Below, one piece after another: positions 51,933-58,396 of a stretch of 58,396 nucleotides of DNA. The notes beneath the pieces are model-generated. The model did no database searches, was not told the DNA's origin, and was given only the letters and a program-made list of their open reading frames with translations. The stretch's first letter is position 1, and each line of letters starts with the position of its first letter. Source of the DNA: Candidatus Roseilinea sp. NK_OTU-006 (GTDB lineage Bacteria; Chloroflexota; Anaerolineae; J036; Brachytrichaceae); NCBI RefSeq assembly GCF_012931985.1, contig NZ_JAAFGM010000022.1:1-58396 (forward strand), given 5' to 3'. Both the position numbers and the translations under genes were made by a program.

Positions 51933-53006
51933 TCAAGGCGTGGTGGAACGGATCTCGGCAGCTTTGACGGTTACCGGGCTGCTGAAGAAGCGATCACGCA
52001 ACTCGGCGATGCGCGCGCGGATCGGGATGATCACCTGCGCGCCGTCCGGCGTCGTCGCGAACTCGGTATAGCGCTGGTCGAGCACCTCGGACTTGATCTT
52101 GTCGCGTTCGAGGTTCTGTGCGAGCACGGCCAACTGTTGCATCTGGTCGAGCGTCATGTCCGTCTTGATCGAGGAGCCGAGTTCGCGCAGCATATCCGGT
52201 GCGCTGGCGATGAGCAACGCCAGCGTTTGTGGGTTCTTGAGCTTCTCGCGCACCGCCAAAATCACTTGTTGTTGGCGGCGGGCGCGGTCGAAGTCACCGT
52301 TGTGCGAATGGCGCGTGCGCGCGTATTTCAGCGCGGTGGCGCCGTCCATCGTCTGCAGGCCGGCCGGTAGCGAGAACACCTCCACGCCGTAGTCTTCCGT
52401 CGGATACTGAGGGTCATAGATCGGCTCGGGTACGTCAATCGTGATGCCGCCGATACGATCTATGAAGTTTTCGAAGGCGGTGAAGTTGATGCGCGCGACG
52501 AAGTGGATCGGGATGCCCAGGAAGTTCTCAACCGTCTTGCGCGCCAAGGCGATGCCGCCGCCGGGATAGTCGTAGGCATCGCCCAGGAAGTTCGCCTGGT
52601 TGATGCGGTAGTTCGGCTGTTCGAACTCTCCCGGGATCGGCACCCAGATGTCGCGCGGGATAGATAGAATGCCGGCTTCCATCGCCATCGGATCGAGCGT
52701 GAATACGATTATGGTGTCGGTGCGATAGGCGCGCTCGCTTTCGCCGGCGCGCTGGTCAATGCCCAACAGCAAGATGTTCACCCGCTCTTTGCCGTCCCAG
52801 GCCTTCGGCAACACGATGATCTCGTCTTGCGAGGCGCTGGGCGTGGCGATGCTTACCGGCCGGGGTTGGCTGAGGATCTCCGGCAAAATGGGCAGTTCGT
52901 TGGCGAAGTATTCGTAGGCGCGCCGGTAGGCGTAGAAGCTGGCGCCGATCGCGGTTGCGATCAGGCCGAGGACGATGAATCCAATGACGAGGGGTTTGCG
53001 TGGCAT
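51933..53006 (-). CDS. LytR-CpsA-Psr (LCP) family wall-polymer ligase
   Basis: From ATG 53006 the protein has 357 residues: one N-terminal TM helix (PLVIGFIVLGLIATAIGASFYAYR) and an extracellular LCP domain with ILLLGIDQRAGESERAYRTDTIIVFTLDP, ILSIPRDIWVPIPG, INQANFLG, GGITIDVPEPIYD and YARTRHSHNGDFDRARRQQQ. LCP enzymes transfer undecaprenyl-linked polymers to peptidoglycan. The Arg and Asp residues that bind the lipid diphosphate are present. A TTG 7 codons upstream is possible. TATATT about 18 bases before the ATG is a likely -10 box. Confidence 0.92.
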   Translation of the reverse strand: MPRKPLVIGFIVLGLIATAIGASFYAYRRAYEYFANELPILPEILSQPRPVSIATPSASQDEIIVLPKAWDGKERVNILLLGIDQRAGESERAYRTDTIIVFTLDPMAMEAGILSIPRDIWVPIPGEFEQPNYRINQANFLGDAYDYPGGGIALARKTVENFLGIPIHFVARINFTAFENFIDRIGGITIDVPEPIYDPQYPTEDYGVEVFSLPAGLQTMDGATALKYARTRHSHNGDFDRARRQQQVILAVREKLKNPQTLALLIASAPDMLRELGSSIKTDMTLDQMQQLAVLAQNLERDKIKSEVLDQRYTEFATTPDGAQVIIPIRARIAELRDRFFSSPVTVKAAEIRSTTP

Positions 53007-53064
53007 CGTTCGCTGGTTTAGATTCAATATACCACCTCGCCCGAACCGGTTGTATACGCCTCCC

Positions 53065-53093
53065 TTGCGCCGGGCGGGTGAATCCTCTACGAT
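53065..53093 (+). promoter_or_regulatory. Promoter giving a leaderless PfkB-kinase mRNA
   Basis: TTGCGC (53065-53070) and TACGAT (53088-53093) are 17 bases apart, and ATG 53102 follows the -10 by 8 bases. Confidence 0.55.
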
Positions 53094-53101
53094 GCGCGTC
53101 T

Positions 53102-54070
53102 ATGTCCGAAGTGTCGCAACCCAATGCCCCGCTGGTCGTGTGTTATGGCGATTTGGTGACTGATCTGGTGATGGCCGTTGAGCGCTTGCCGATTGAGCCT
53201 GAGCGCGTGCAACGCATTCATGCCATCAGCGTTGAGCCGGGCGGCGCCGGCAATTTCCTCATCACCGCTGCGCGCCTGGGCGCGCGGGCCGTCGCCTTTG
53301 GCGCGGTCGGCGAGGACGCCTACGGCCAGGCTGTGTATGACACGCTGCAGGCCGAAGGTGTGGATGTGAGCTACGCGCAACGCGGCACCGGCAGCGTGAA
53401 TGTGCTGGTGCTGGTGATCGTGGATGACGCCGCCCAGCACGTCTTTCTCGTTCGCGATGGGATGGGCCCTCCGTTCGCGCTGGATGCGCGTTCGGTCGCA
53501 TTGATTCGGAGCGCCGATCTGTTCTTCATGCCGGGCTACGCATTGCACGAGCGGCGCGTGGCGGGTTCTGCCGTTGAAGCGACGCGCCTCGCGGCCGAAG
53601 CCGGCGTGCCGGTGATGAACGACCTCGGCCCGATCGTCTCCGAAACCGGCGCGCGCGAGGCAGCGCTCGAGATTGTCCGGCTGAGCGAGGTGAGCTTGTT
53701 GACCGCGGATGAAGCGATGCGCTTCACCGGCGAACGCACTCAGGCGGGCGCAGCGCGGTGGATGCTGGCGCAAGGGACGCGTCACGTCGTCATCAAGCGG
53801 GGCGGCGCAGGATGCATCGTCTTCACAATGGACGGCGAATATGTCGTCCCGGGCATCCCCGTGCCGGTGCGCGATACGACCGCGGCGGGCGATGCCTTTG
53901 CGGCTGGTTTTGCCGTGGCCTGGCTGAAGCATCGTGACGTGCGCAGAGCGGCGGAGTTTGCCAATTGTGTCGGCGCAGCGAAGGTGCAGAAGCTCGGCAG
54001 CGGCCGGCAGTGCCCGACAGCAGCGGAGGTTGCTGCCGTCTGCGCCGGCGTGACCTCATACGTTTCTTAG
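53102..54070 (+). CDS. PfkB-family carbohydrate kinase
   Basis: The 322-residue ribokinase-like protein has the substrate motif EPGGAGNFLITAARLGA, and near the C-terminus the ATP/catalytic signature VRDTTAAGDAFAAGFA with the catalytic Asp. NDLGPIVSETGA and VIKRGGAGCIVF mark the middle. Members phosphorylate ribose, fructose, 2-keto-3-deoxygluconate or adenosine; the substrate is unknown. 2-Keto-3-deoxygluconate is one candidate, since a KDPG aldolase lies at 35 kb, but it is not adjacent. The mRNA is probably leaderless. Confidence 0.9.
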   Translation: MSEVSQPNAPLVVCYGDLVTDLVMAVERLPIEPERVQRIHAISVEPGGAGNFLITAARLGARAVAFGAVGEDAYGQAVYDTLQAEGVDVSYAQRGTGSVNVLVLVIVDDAAQHVFLVRDGMGPPFALDARSVALIRSADLFFMPGYALHERRVAGSAVEATRLAAEAGVPVMNDLGPIVSETGAREAALEIVRLSEVSLLTADEAMRFTGERTQAGAARWMLAQGTRHVVIKRGGAGCIVFTMDGEYVVPGIPVPVRDTTAAGDAFAAGFAVAWLKHRDVRRAAEFANCVGAAKVQKLGSGRQCPTAAEVAAVCAGVTSYVS

Positions 54071-54217
54071 CAATCAGCTCAACTTTCCTCGGACTCCTCT
54101 TCATCATCCTTCACGAGAAGCAAGATGAAGAGCAACTTTCGTAGAAGTGTATCGGCTTGACCGTGCTCGGCCCCGTGGGCATCCGCCTGGTCTTGACTTC
54201 ACCTACCCAGGCCCAGT
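54071..54217. other. Intergenic sequence after the PfkB kinase
   Basis: It contains a 9-bp inverted repeat, CTCTTCATC (54097-54105) and GATGAAGAG (54124-54132), with an 18-base loop, followed by CAACTTTCG. It might end PfkB transcription. The rest has no recognised feature. Confidence 0.4.
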
Positions 54218-54675
54218 TTGGGTTGGGCAAGAGCCGACGCAACGTCCATCGGCGCGCCCGTGCGGCTAGTCGTTGGTGGTGAGAAGCATCAGGTGTGTGC
54301 CTTTCCCATGCTGCAGTGGGTGGGGTGGGCGCCGGCAGCCCTGGGGCGCGAGCTTGACGAGTCCGGCTTGACGCCGGCGCAGCAAGTCTGGGCGAGGGTG
54401 CAAACGCGCCCGACGGCGGCGAAGCCTTGGATGAGCGCATCGTCGGACCGTTGGGGCGTCGGCAGCGCGGGGCGCTGGCGCAGAGCGCGCTGCGGCTGTC
54501 GAATCGGTGGGAGCGGTATGTGCTGGATCGAAGGCGGGCGGAGGCGCCGGCGACGAACCATCGTGTTGAGCGGATGATTAGGCGGATTCGGCGGCGCCTG
54601 GTGAGGATGCGCGGGGTAAAGTGCGTGGCAGGACCGGAGCGGGCGATGGGGTGGTCGTTCGTGCAACCGGCCTAG
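54218..54675 (+). pseudogene. Decayed transposase remnant
   Basis: Two overlapping frames look protein-like. The first (frame of 54218) reads KHQVCAFPMLQWVGWAPAALG; the second (54358-54675) reads LSNRWERYVLDRR, APATNHRVERMIRRIRRRLVRMRGVKC and stops at 54675. The TNxxxERxIxRxxxRxxxxRGxK pattern matches the C-terminal part of transposases common in Chloroflexota. The change of frame, the missing N-terminal half and the absence of flanking inverted repeats indicate a broken relic. The family assignment is by eye only. Confidence 0.45.
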
Positions 54676-54756
54676 AGACCGCCTCGCGCCTATCAGGGAG
54701 GCGTTTGCTCAAACTCGCCCACGTTAACCGAGACAGCACGCCGGCTTTCAGAAACA

Positions 54757-54784
54757 TTGACACAAATCCGCTGCTATGTATAAT
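54757..54784 (+). promoter_or_regulatory. Near-consensus promoter of the str operon
   Basis: Perfect TTGACA (54757-54762) and perfect TATAAT (54779-54784) are 16 bases apart. Transcription should start near 54791, giving rpsL a leader of about 170 bases. Confidence 0.85.
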
Positions 54785-54843
54785 TCTAAGGCTGGATTGC
54801 TGGTTAGGTGCGAAAGCACGCGCTAGCCCAAATTGAATGAAGC

Positions 54844-54874
54844 GAGAGGCTACTGTAGCACGCAGTAGCCTCTC
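54844..54874 (+). promoter_or_regulatory. 12-bp leader hairpin upstream of rpsL
   Basis: GAGAGGCTACTG and its exact inverse complement CAGTAGCCTCTC enclose a 7-base loop, followed by TTGTCG. It lies in the transcribed leader of the str operon. It could be an attenuator or a binding site for ribosomal protein S7 or S12; the U-run is weak. Confidence 0.6.
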
Positions 54875-54924
54875 TTGTCGCCTGAACGGAGTCCGGGCGA
54901 TGACGCTCGACGGAAGTAATCTGG

Positions 54925-54952
54925 ATTCAAATCGTTAAATTCAAATCGTTAA
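54925..54952 (+). repeat. Tandem 14-bp duplication before the rpsL start
   Basis: ATTCAAATCGTTAA occurs twice in direct succession (54925-54938 and 54939-54952), ending 7 bases before ATG 54960. Only the weak GAAGAG lies between it and the start codon. Confidence 0.9.
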
Positions 54953-54959
54953 GAAGAGC

Positions 54960-55418
54960 ATGCCGACGATCAACCAATTGGTTCGCAAGGGCCGCAAACC
55001 GAAGCGCTCGCAAAGCAAAGCGCCGCAGCTACAGTTCACGACGAACTCGCTAAAGGGTGGTAAGCGGACGATTCAGCCGAAGGGCGCGCCGCAAAAGCGC
55101 GGCGTGTGTACCGTGGTGCGTACGCAAACGCCCAAGAAGCCGAATTCGGCGTTGCGCAAGGTTGCGCGCGTGCGCCTGAGTAACGGCGCGGAAGTGACGG
55201 CTTACATTCCGGGTGAGGGCCACAAACTGCAAGAGCACTCCGTTGTGCTCGTGCGGGGCGGCCGCGTGAAGGACTTGCCGGGGGTGCGCTACCACATCGT
55301 GCGCGGGGCACTCGATGCGGAAGGTGTCGAAAAGCGGGCGCAGGGGCGCTCGAAGTATGGCGCCAAGCGGCCCAAGGCTGGCGCGACGCCTGCAGCCGGC
55401 AAAGGCGGCAAGAAGTAG
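54960..55418 (+). CDS. rpsL: 30S ribosomal protein S12
   Basis: S12 sits at the decoding centre of the small subunit. The 152-residue protein has [70 protein letters not shown] and [10 protein letters not shown]. It is longer than the 124-residue E. coli protein, with an insertion of about 17 residues after KAPQLQ and an Ala/Gly/Lys-rich C-terminal extension. The lysines at which streptomycin-resistance changes occur (in TPKKPNS and GRVKDLP) are wild type. It is the first gene of the str operon. Confidence 0.97.
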   Translation: MPTINQLVRKGRKPKRSQSKAPQLQFTTNSLKGGKRTIQPKGAPQKRGVCTVVRTQTPKKPNSALRKVARVRLSNGAEVTAYIPGEGHKLQEHSVVLVRGGRVKDLPGVRYHIVRGALDAEGVEKRAQGRSKYGAKRPKAGATPAAGKGGKK

Positions 55419-55473
55419 CTGCGCGATCGCCGGTTTGGCTCACGAGAGAAGCAAAAGCTTTATTCGAGGAGAT

Positions 55474-55944
55474 ATGCCAAGACGAAATTCACCTCCGAAG
55501 CGAGTTGTGCCGCCGGACATCAAGTATGGCAGCGAGCGTGTGCAGCGGCTGATCAATCGGATCATGATGCGCGGCAAGAAGAGCACGGCGCAGCGCATTG
55601 TCTATACCAGCTTCGCGATCGTCGAGGATCGCGCCAAGAAGCCGGCCATTCAGGTCTTCGAGGAGGCAATCAAAAATCTGTTGCCCGCCGTTGAGGTGAA
55701 GCCGCGGCGCGTAGGCGGCGCGACCTTGCAAGTGCCGGTCGAAGTCAACCCTTACAGGCAGGAGAGCTTGGCCATGCGCTGGTTGATCCATGCCGCGCGC
55801 GAGCGGCCGGGCAAGTCCATGGCCGAGAAGCTGGCAGCCGAGTTGTTGGACGCGGCTAACAACACCGGCAATGCGATTAAGCGGCGTGAGGAAACACACA
55901 AAGCAGCGGAAGCCAACCGCGCTTTTGCGCACTTCCGTTGGTGA
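55474..55944 (+). CDS. rpsG: 30S ribosomal protein S7
   Basis: S7 nucleates assembly of the 30S head and contacts the E site. The 156-residue protein starts at ATG 55474 behind GAGGAGAT and has PRRNSPPKRVVPPDIKYGS, NRIMMRGKKSTAQRIVY, EVKPRRVGGATLQVPVEV and AMRWLIHAARERPGKSMAEKLAAELLDAANNTGNAIKRREETHKAAEANRAFAHFRW-type conserved family blocks. The frame is open 53 codons upstream, which is a shadow inside rpsL. It follows rpsL by 55 bases. Confidence 0.97.
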   Translation: MPRRNSPPKRVVPPDIKYGSERVQRLINRIMMRGKKSTAQRIVYTSFAIVEDRAKKPAIQVFEEAIKNLLPAVEVKPRRVGGATLQVPVEVNPYRQESLAMRWLIHAARERPGKSMAEKLAAELLDAANNTGNAIKRREETHKAAEANRAFAHFRW

Positions 55945-56061
55945 CCCGTCGGCATGCGAGTTTGTGTTCGGGGTTTTGGGCTTGAGCCAGGTAATGGTTT
56001 GAAGGATCAGAAAATCACGCAGGTGAGAGTTTGAAGGCTCAGGACGAGAACCGGGGTTGCG

Positions 56062-58158
56062 ATGGCTAAGGAATATCCACTCGAGAAAGTTCGGAATATT
56101 GGGATCATTGCGCATATTGACGCGGGCAAAACGACCACGTCTGAGCGCATCCTGTACTACACCGGCCGGACCTACAAGATCGGTGAGGTGCATGAAGGCG
56201 CTGCGACCATGGACTACATGGAGCAAGAGCAAGAGCGCGGCATCACCATCACGGCGGCTGCCACTGTATGTTATTGGCGGGATTATCAGATCAACCTGAT
56301 TGACACGCCTGGGCACATTGACTTCACCGCCGAAGTACAGCGCAGCTTGCGCGTGCTCGATGGTGGCGTGGTCGTGTTTGATGGCGTCGCCGGCGTCGAG
56401 CCGCAGTCGGAGACGGTGTGGCGTCAAGCTGACAAATACGGCGTTCCCCGCATCTGTTTCGTCAACAAGCTCGACCGCACGGGCGCCAGCCTGGAGCGCT
56501 GCGTGCAGATGATCGTGGATCGCCTCGCTGCCAAGCCGCTGGTCATGCAGATACCCGTTGGCATCGAAGCCGACTTCAGCGGCGTCATTGACCTGATCGA
56601 GATGAAGTATTACACCTTCGAGGGCGAGAAAGGCGCTCAGGTGGTTGCGCATGAAGTGCCGGCGGCGTATCTCGAGGCGGCGCGCGCGGCGCGCGAAAAG
56701 CTGATCGAGACGGTTGCGGAGGCTGATGACGGGTTGCTGGAGAAGTATCTCGCCGGCGAAACGCCGACCATTGACGAGCTGAAGTCGGCAATTCGCCGCG
56801 GCACCATCGCGCGCAAATTTTTCCCGGTCTTCTGTGGCTCAGCCTTAAAGAACAAGGGGGTTCAACTGGTCCTGGATGCGGTGTGCGACTATCTGCCGTC
56901 GCCGCTGGACATCCCGCCCCAAGAGGCCATCAACCCTAAGACCGGCGAAACGGTCATTCGTCGCGCCGACCCGAAGGAGCCCTTCGCCGCCCTGGTGTTC
57001 AAGGTCATCACCGACCCGACGGGCATGGGCAAACTTTCGTTCTTCCGCGTCTACAGCGGCAGGGTCAACCAGGGCGATACGGTGCTGAACTCGACAAAAG
57101 GGAAGACCGAGCGCATGGCGCGCCTCTATCAGATGCACGCGAATAAGCGCGAGCCGATCACGGAAGTGACTGCCGGCAACATCGGCGTGTCGCAGGGGCT
57201 GAAAGAGGCGATTACCGGCGATACCTTGTGCGATCCGAACAATCCGGTGTTGCTCGAGGCGATCTCCTTCCCGGAGCCTGTGGTGAAATTGGCAATTGAG
57301 CCGAAGACCGTCGCCGACCAGGATCGGCTGAGCAAAGCGCTCAAGGCGTTGAGCGATGAGGATCCCACGTTGCACGTGGCGACCGACGAGGAAACCGGAC
57401 AAACCACGCTGGCGGGCATGGGGGAGCTGCACCTGGAGGTGATCGTGGATCGCATGAAGCGCGAATACAACGTAGATGTGCGCGTCGGTCGCCCCATGGT
57501 GGCCTATCGCGAGACGATTACGCGCCCGGCCAAGCAGCGCACCGTGTTCAAGCGCCAGTCGGGAGGTAAAGGCCAGTATGGTGATGTCGCCATTGAGATC
57601 GAGCCTAGCGAAAAGGGGAAGGGCTTTATCTTCCTGAATGAGATCGTCGGCGGCGCGATTCCTAAGGAATACATCCCGGCTGTGGAGCGCGGCATCCGCG
57701 AGGCGCTGGAGTCGGGCGTCATCGCCGGCTACCCGGTAGTTGATGTGACGGTGCATCTCGTGGATGGTTCGTTCCACGAAGTGGACTCATCGGAGATGGC
57801 CTTCAAGATCGCCGGCTCAATGGCGATCAAGGAAGCCGTGCAAAAGGCCGGCGGCGTTATCCTTGAGCCGATGATGCGTGTTGAAGTGGTCGTGCCCGAT
57901 GAGTTCACCGGCACGGTTGTGGGCGATTTGAATGCGCGCCGCGGCCTGATCAATGCGATCGAACAGCGCGGCAACGCGCAGGCGATTCGCGCGCATGTCC
58001 CGCTGGCCGAGATGTTCGGCTATGCGACCGACCTGCGCGGTATGACTCAGGGACGTGGACAGTTTGTGATGGAGTTCGATCACTACGCCGAGCTGCCCAA
58101 GAACTTGGCCGACGAGCTGATTCACGGCAAAGCAACGAGCAAGGATGGGAAGAAGTGA
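56062..58158 (+). CDS. fusA: Elongation factor G
   Basis: EF-G is the translocation GTPase. The 698-residue protein has the full five-domain layout: G1 [10 protein letters not shown]2 region [10 protein letters not shown]3 [10 protein letters not shown]4 NKLDR, then domains II to V with [17 protein letters not shown] and [12 protein letters not shown]. Length is normal. The 117 bases between rpsG and fusA hold only a weak ribosome-binding site. It lies in the canonical position before tuf. Confidence 0.97.
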   Translation: MAKEYPLEKVRNIGIIAHIDAGKTTTSERILYYTGRTYKIGEVHEGAATMDYMEQEQERGITITAAATVCYWRDYQINLIDTPGHIDFTAEVQRSLRVLDGGVVVFDGVAGVEPQSETVWRQADKYGVPRICFVNKLDRTGASLERCVQMIVDRLAAKPLVMQIPVGIEADFSGVIDLIEMKYYTFEGEKGAQVVAHEVPAAYLEAARAAREKLIETVAEADDGLLEKYLAGETPTIDELKSAIRRGTIARKFFPVFCGSALKNKGVQLVLDAVCDYLPSPLDIPPQEAINPKTGETVIRRADPKEPFAALVFKVITDPTGMGKLSFFRVYSGRVNQGDTVLNSTKGKTERMARLYQMHANKREPITEVTAGNIGVSQGLKEAITGDTLCDPNNPVLLEAISFPEPVVKLAIEPKTVADQDRLSKALKALSDEDPTLHVATDEETGQTTLAGMGELHLEVIVDRMKREYNVDVRVGRPMVAYRETITRPAKQRTVFKRQSGGKGQYGDVAIEIEPSEKGKGFIFLNEIVGGAIPKEYIPAVERGIREALESGVIAGYPVVDVTVHLVDGSFHEVDSSEMAFKIAGSMAIKEAVQKAGGVILEPMMRVEVVVPDEFTGTVVGDLNARRGLINAIEQRGNAQAIRAHVPLAEMFGYATDLRGMTQGRGQFVMEFDHYAELPKNLADELIHGKATSKDGKK

Positions 58159-58218
58159 TTGATGTCGCGTATTGCGCGTCGCGTGACGAAATGCACGATG
58201 CCGCAAGGCGCGAAATGT

Positions 58219-58260
58219 CAGACGCAAGACACAACACTTAAGACTTAAGACGCAACACGA
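58219..58260. repeat. Degenerate short repeats between fusA and tuf
   Basis: ACTTAAG occurs twice in tandem (58236-58249), flanked by AGACGCAAGACACAACAC and AGACGCAACACG, which repeat the AGACGCA word. The style is similar to the short intergenic repeats at 6403 and 14911. Confidence 0.5.
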
Positions 58261-58277
58261 ACAGGAAGGAGCGAACC

Positions 58278-58396
58278 ATGTCGAAGGAGAAATTCATTCG
58301 GACGAAGCCGCATGTGAACGTAGGGACGATGGGGCACATTGACCACGGGAAGACGACGTTGACGGCGGCGATTACGAAGGTGCTAGCGCTGAAGGG
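58278..58396 (+). CDS. tuf: Elongation factor Tu, 5' end (cut by window)
   Basis: The first 39 codons read [21 protein letters not shown], then [16 protein letters not shown], which is the EF-Tu N-terminus with the P-loop [16 protein letters not shown] precedes ATG 58278 by about 7 bases. The gene runs off the right edge. Codon choice differs from fusA and rpsG: Gly is always GGG and Thr nearly always ACG here, while its neighbours use mostly GGC and ACC. Confidence 0.95.
   Translation, partial: MSKEKFIRTKPHVNVGTMGHIDHGKTTLTAAITKVLALK

Overview
The window is a high-GC bacterial chromosome segment. It most likely comes from the phylum Chloroflexota (Anaerolineae-like). That assignment is inference from the gene set: an 86-residue SpoVS protein, a Thermus-type isocitrate dehydrogenase beside an NADP-type one, Chloroflexota-style small hypothetical proteins, an S12 protein with an internal insertion, and many genes that seem to lack a 5' leader. 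No 16S gene is present to settle it. Gene density is high, genes sit in short operons on both strands, and many junctions are 4-base start/stop overlaps (ATGA, GTGA, TTGA). No phage, CRISPR array or intact insertion sequence is visible. Mobile DNA is limited to an IS5-like transposase tail at the left edge and a decayed transposase before the ribosomal operon.

Positions 1-13.3 kb are central metabolism. A minus-strand operon carries NADP isocitrate dehydrogenase, an S9 peptidase and queG. It diverges from a second, Thermus-type isocitrate dehydrogenase. Then come argJ, a Gfo/Idh/MocA oxidoreductase, ilvD, spoVS and a translationally coupled pair made of a DUF454 membrane protein and a 545-residue coiled-coil membrane protein.

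Positions 13.5-24.4 kb hold obg, a trans-sulfuration enzyme, an HD-domain protein, a small cysteine-containing protein, an alanyl-tRNA editing protein, a CCA-adding enzyme, tRNA-Glu(CUC), a peptide-type ABC importer without ATPase genes, and tRNA-Asp(GUC) on the other strand. Neither tRNA encodes its CCA end, which fits the nearby CCA-adding enzyme.

Positions 24.4-38.7 kb hold a methionine operon (metY-metX-metW, minus strand) behind a consensus promoter and a SAM-I riboswitch. Its -35 box overlaps that of a divergent promoter driving an envelope-related operon: a two-TM protein, a GNAT, an N-acetylmuramoyl-L-alanine amidase, an L,D-transpeptidase, a solute-binding protein and an aldo/keto reductase. 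An MFS transporter with KDPG-aldolase, another GNAT, a CbpA-like DnaJ and a sugar isomerase/epimerase-type protein follow.

Positions 38.8-54.1 kb hold msrPQ, recQ, the glycolate oxidase genes glcDEF with an alpha/beta hydrolase, a GNAT, a polyprenyl diphosphate synthase, a PAP2 phosphatase, a class IV aminotransferase, an MFS transporter, an LCP-family wall protein and a PfkB kinase. The window ends in the str operon rpsL-rpsG-fusA-tuf, with tuf truncated by the window edge. The operon has a near-consensus promoter, a 12-bp leader hairpin and a tandem 14-bp repeat just before the rpsL start.

No single locus proves a new system. The best leads are the recurring -10-box-to-start spacing suggesting leaderless transcripts, the shared -35 between met and envelope promoters, the back-to-back isocitrate dehydrogenases, and the uncharacterised membrane/coiled-coil pair at 11.2-13.3 kb.
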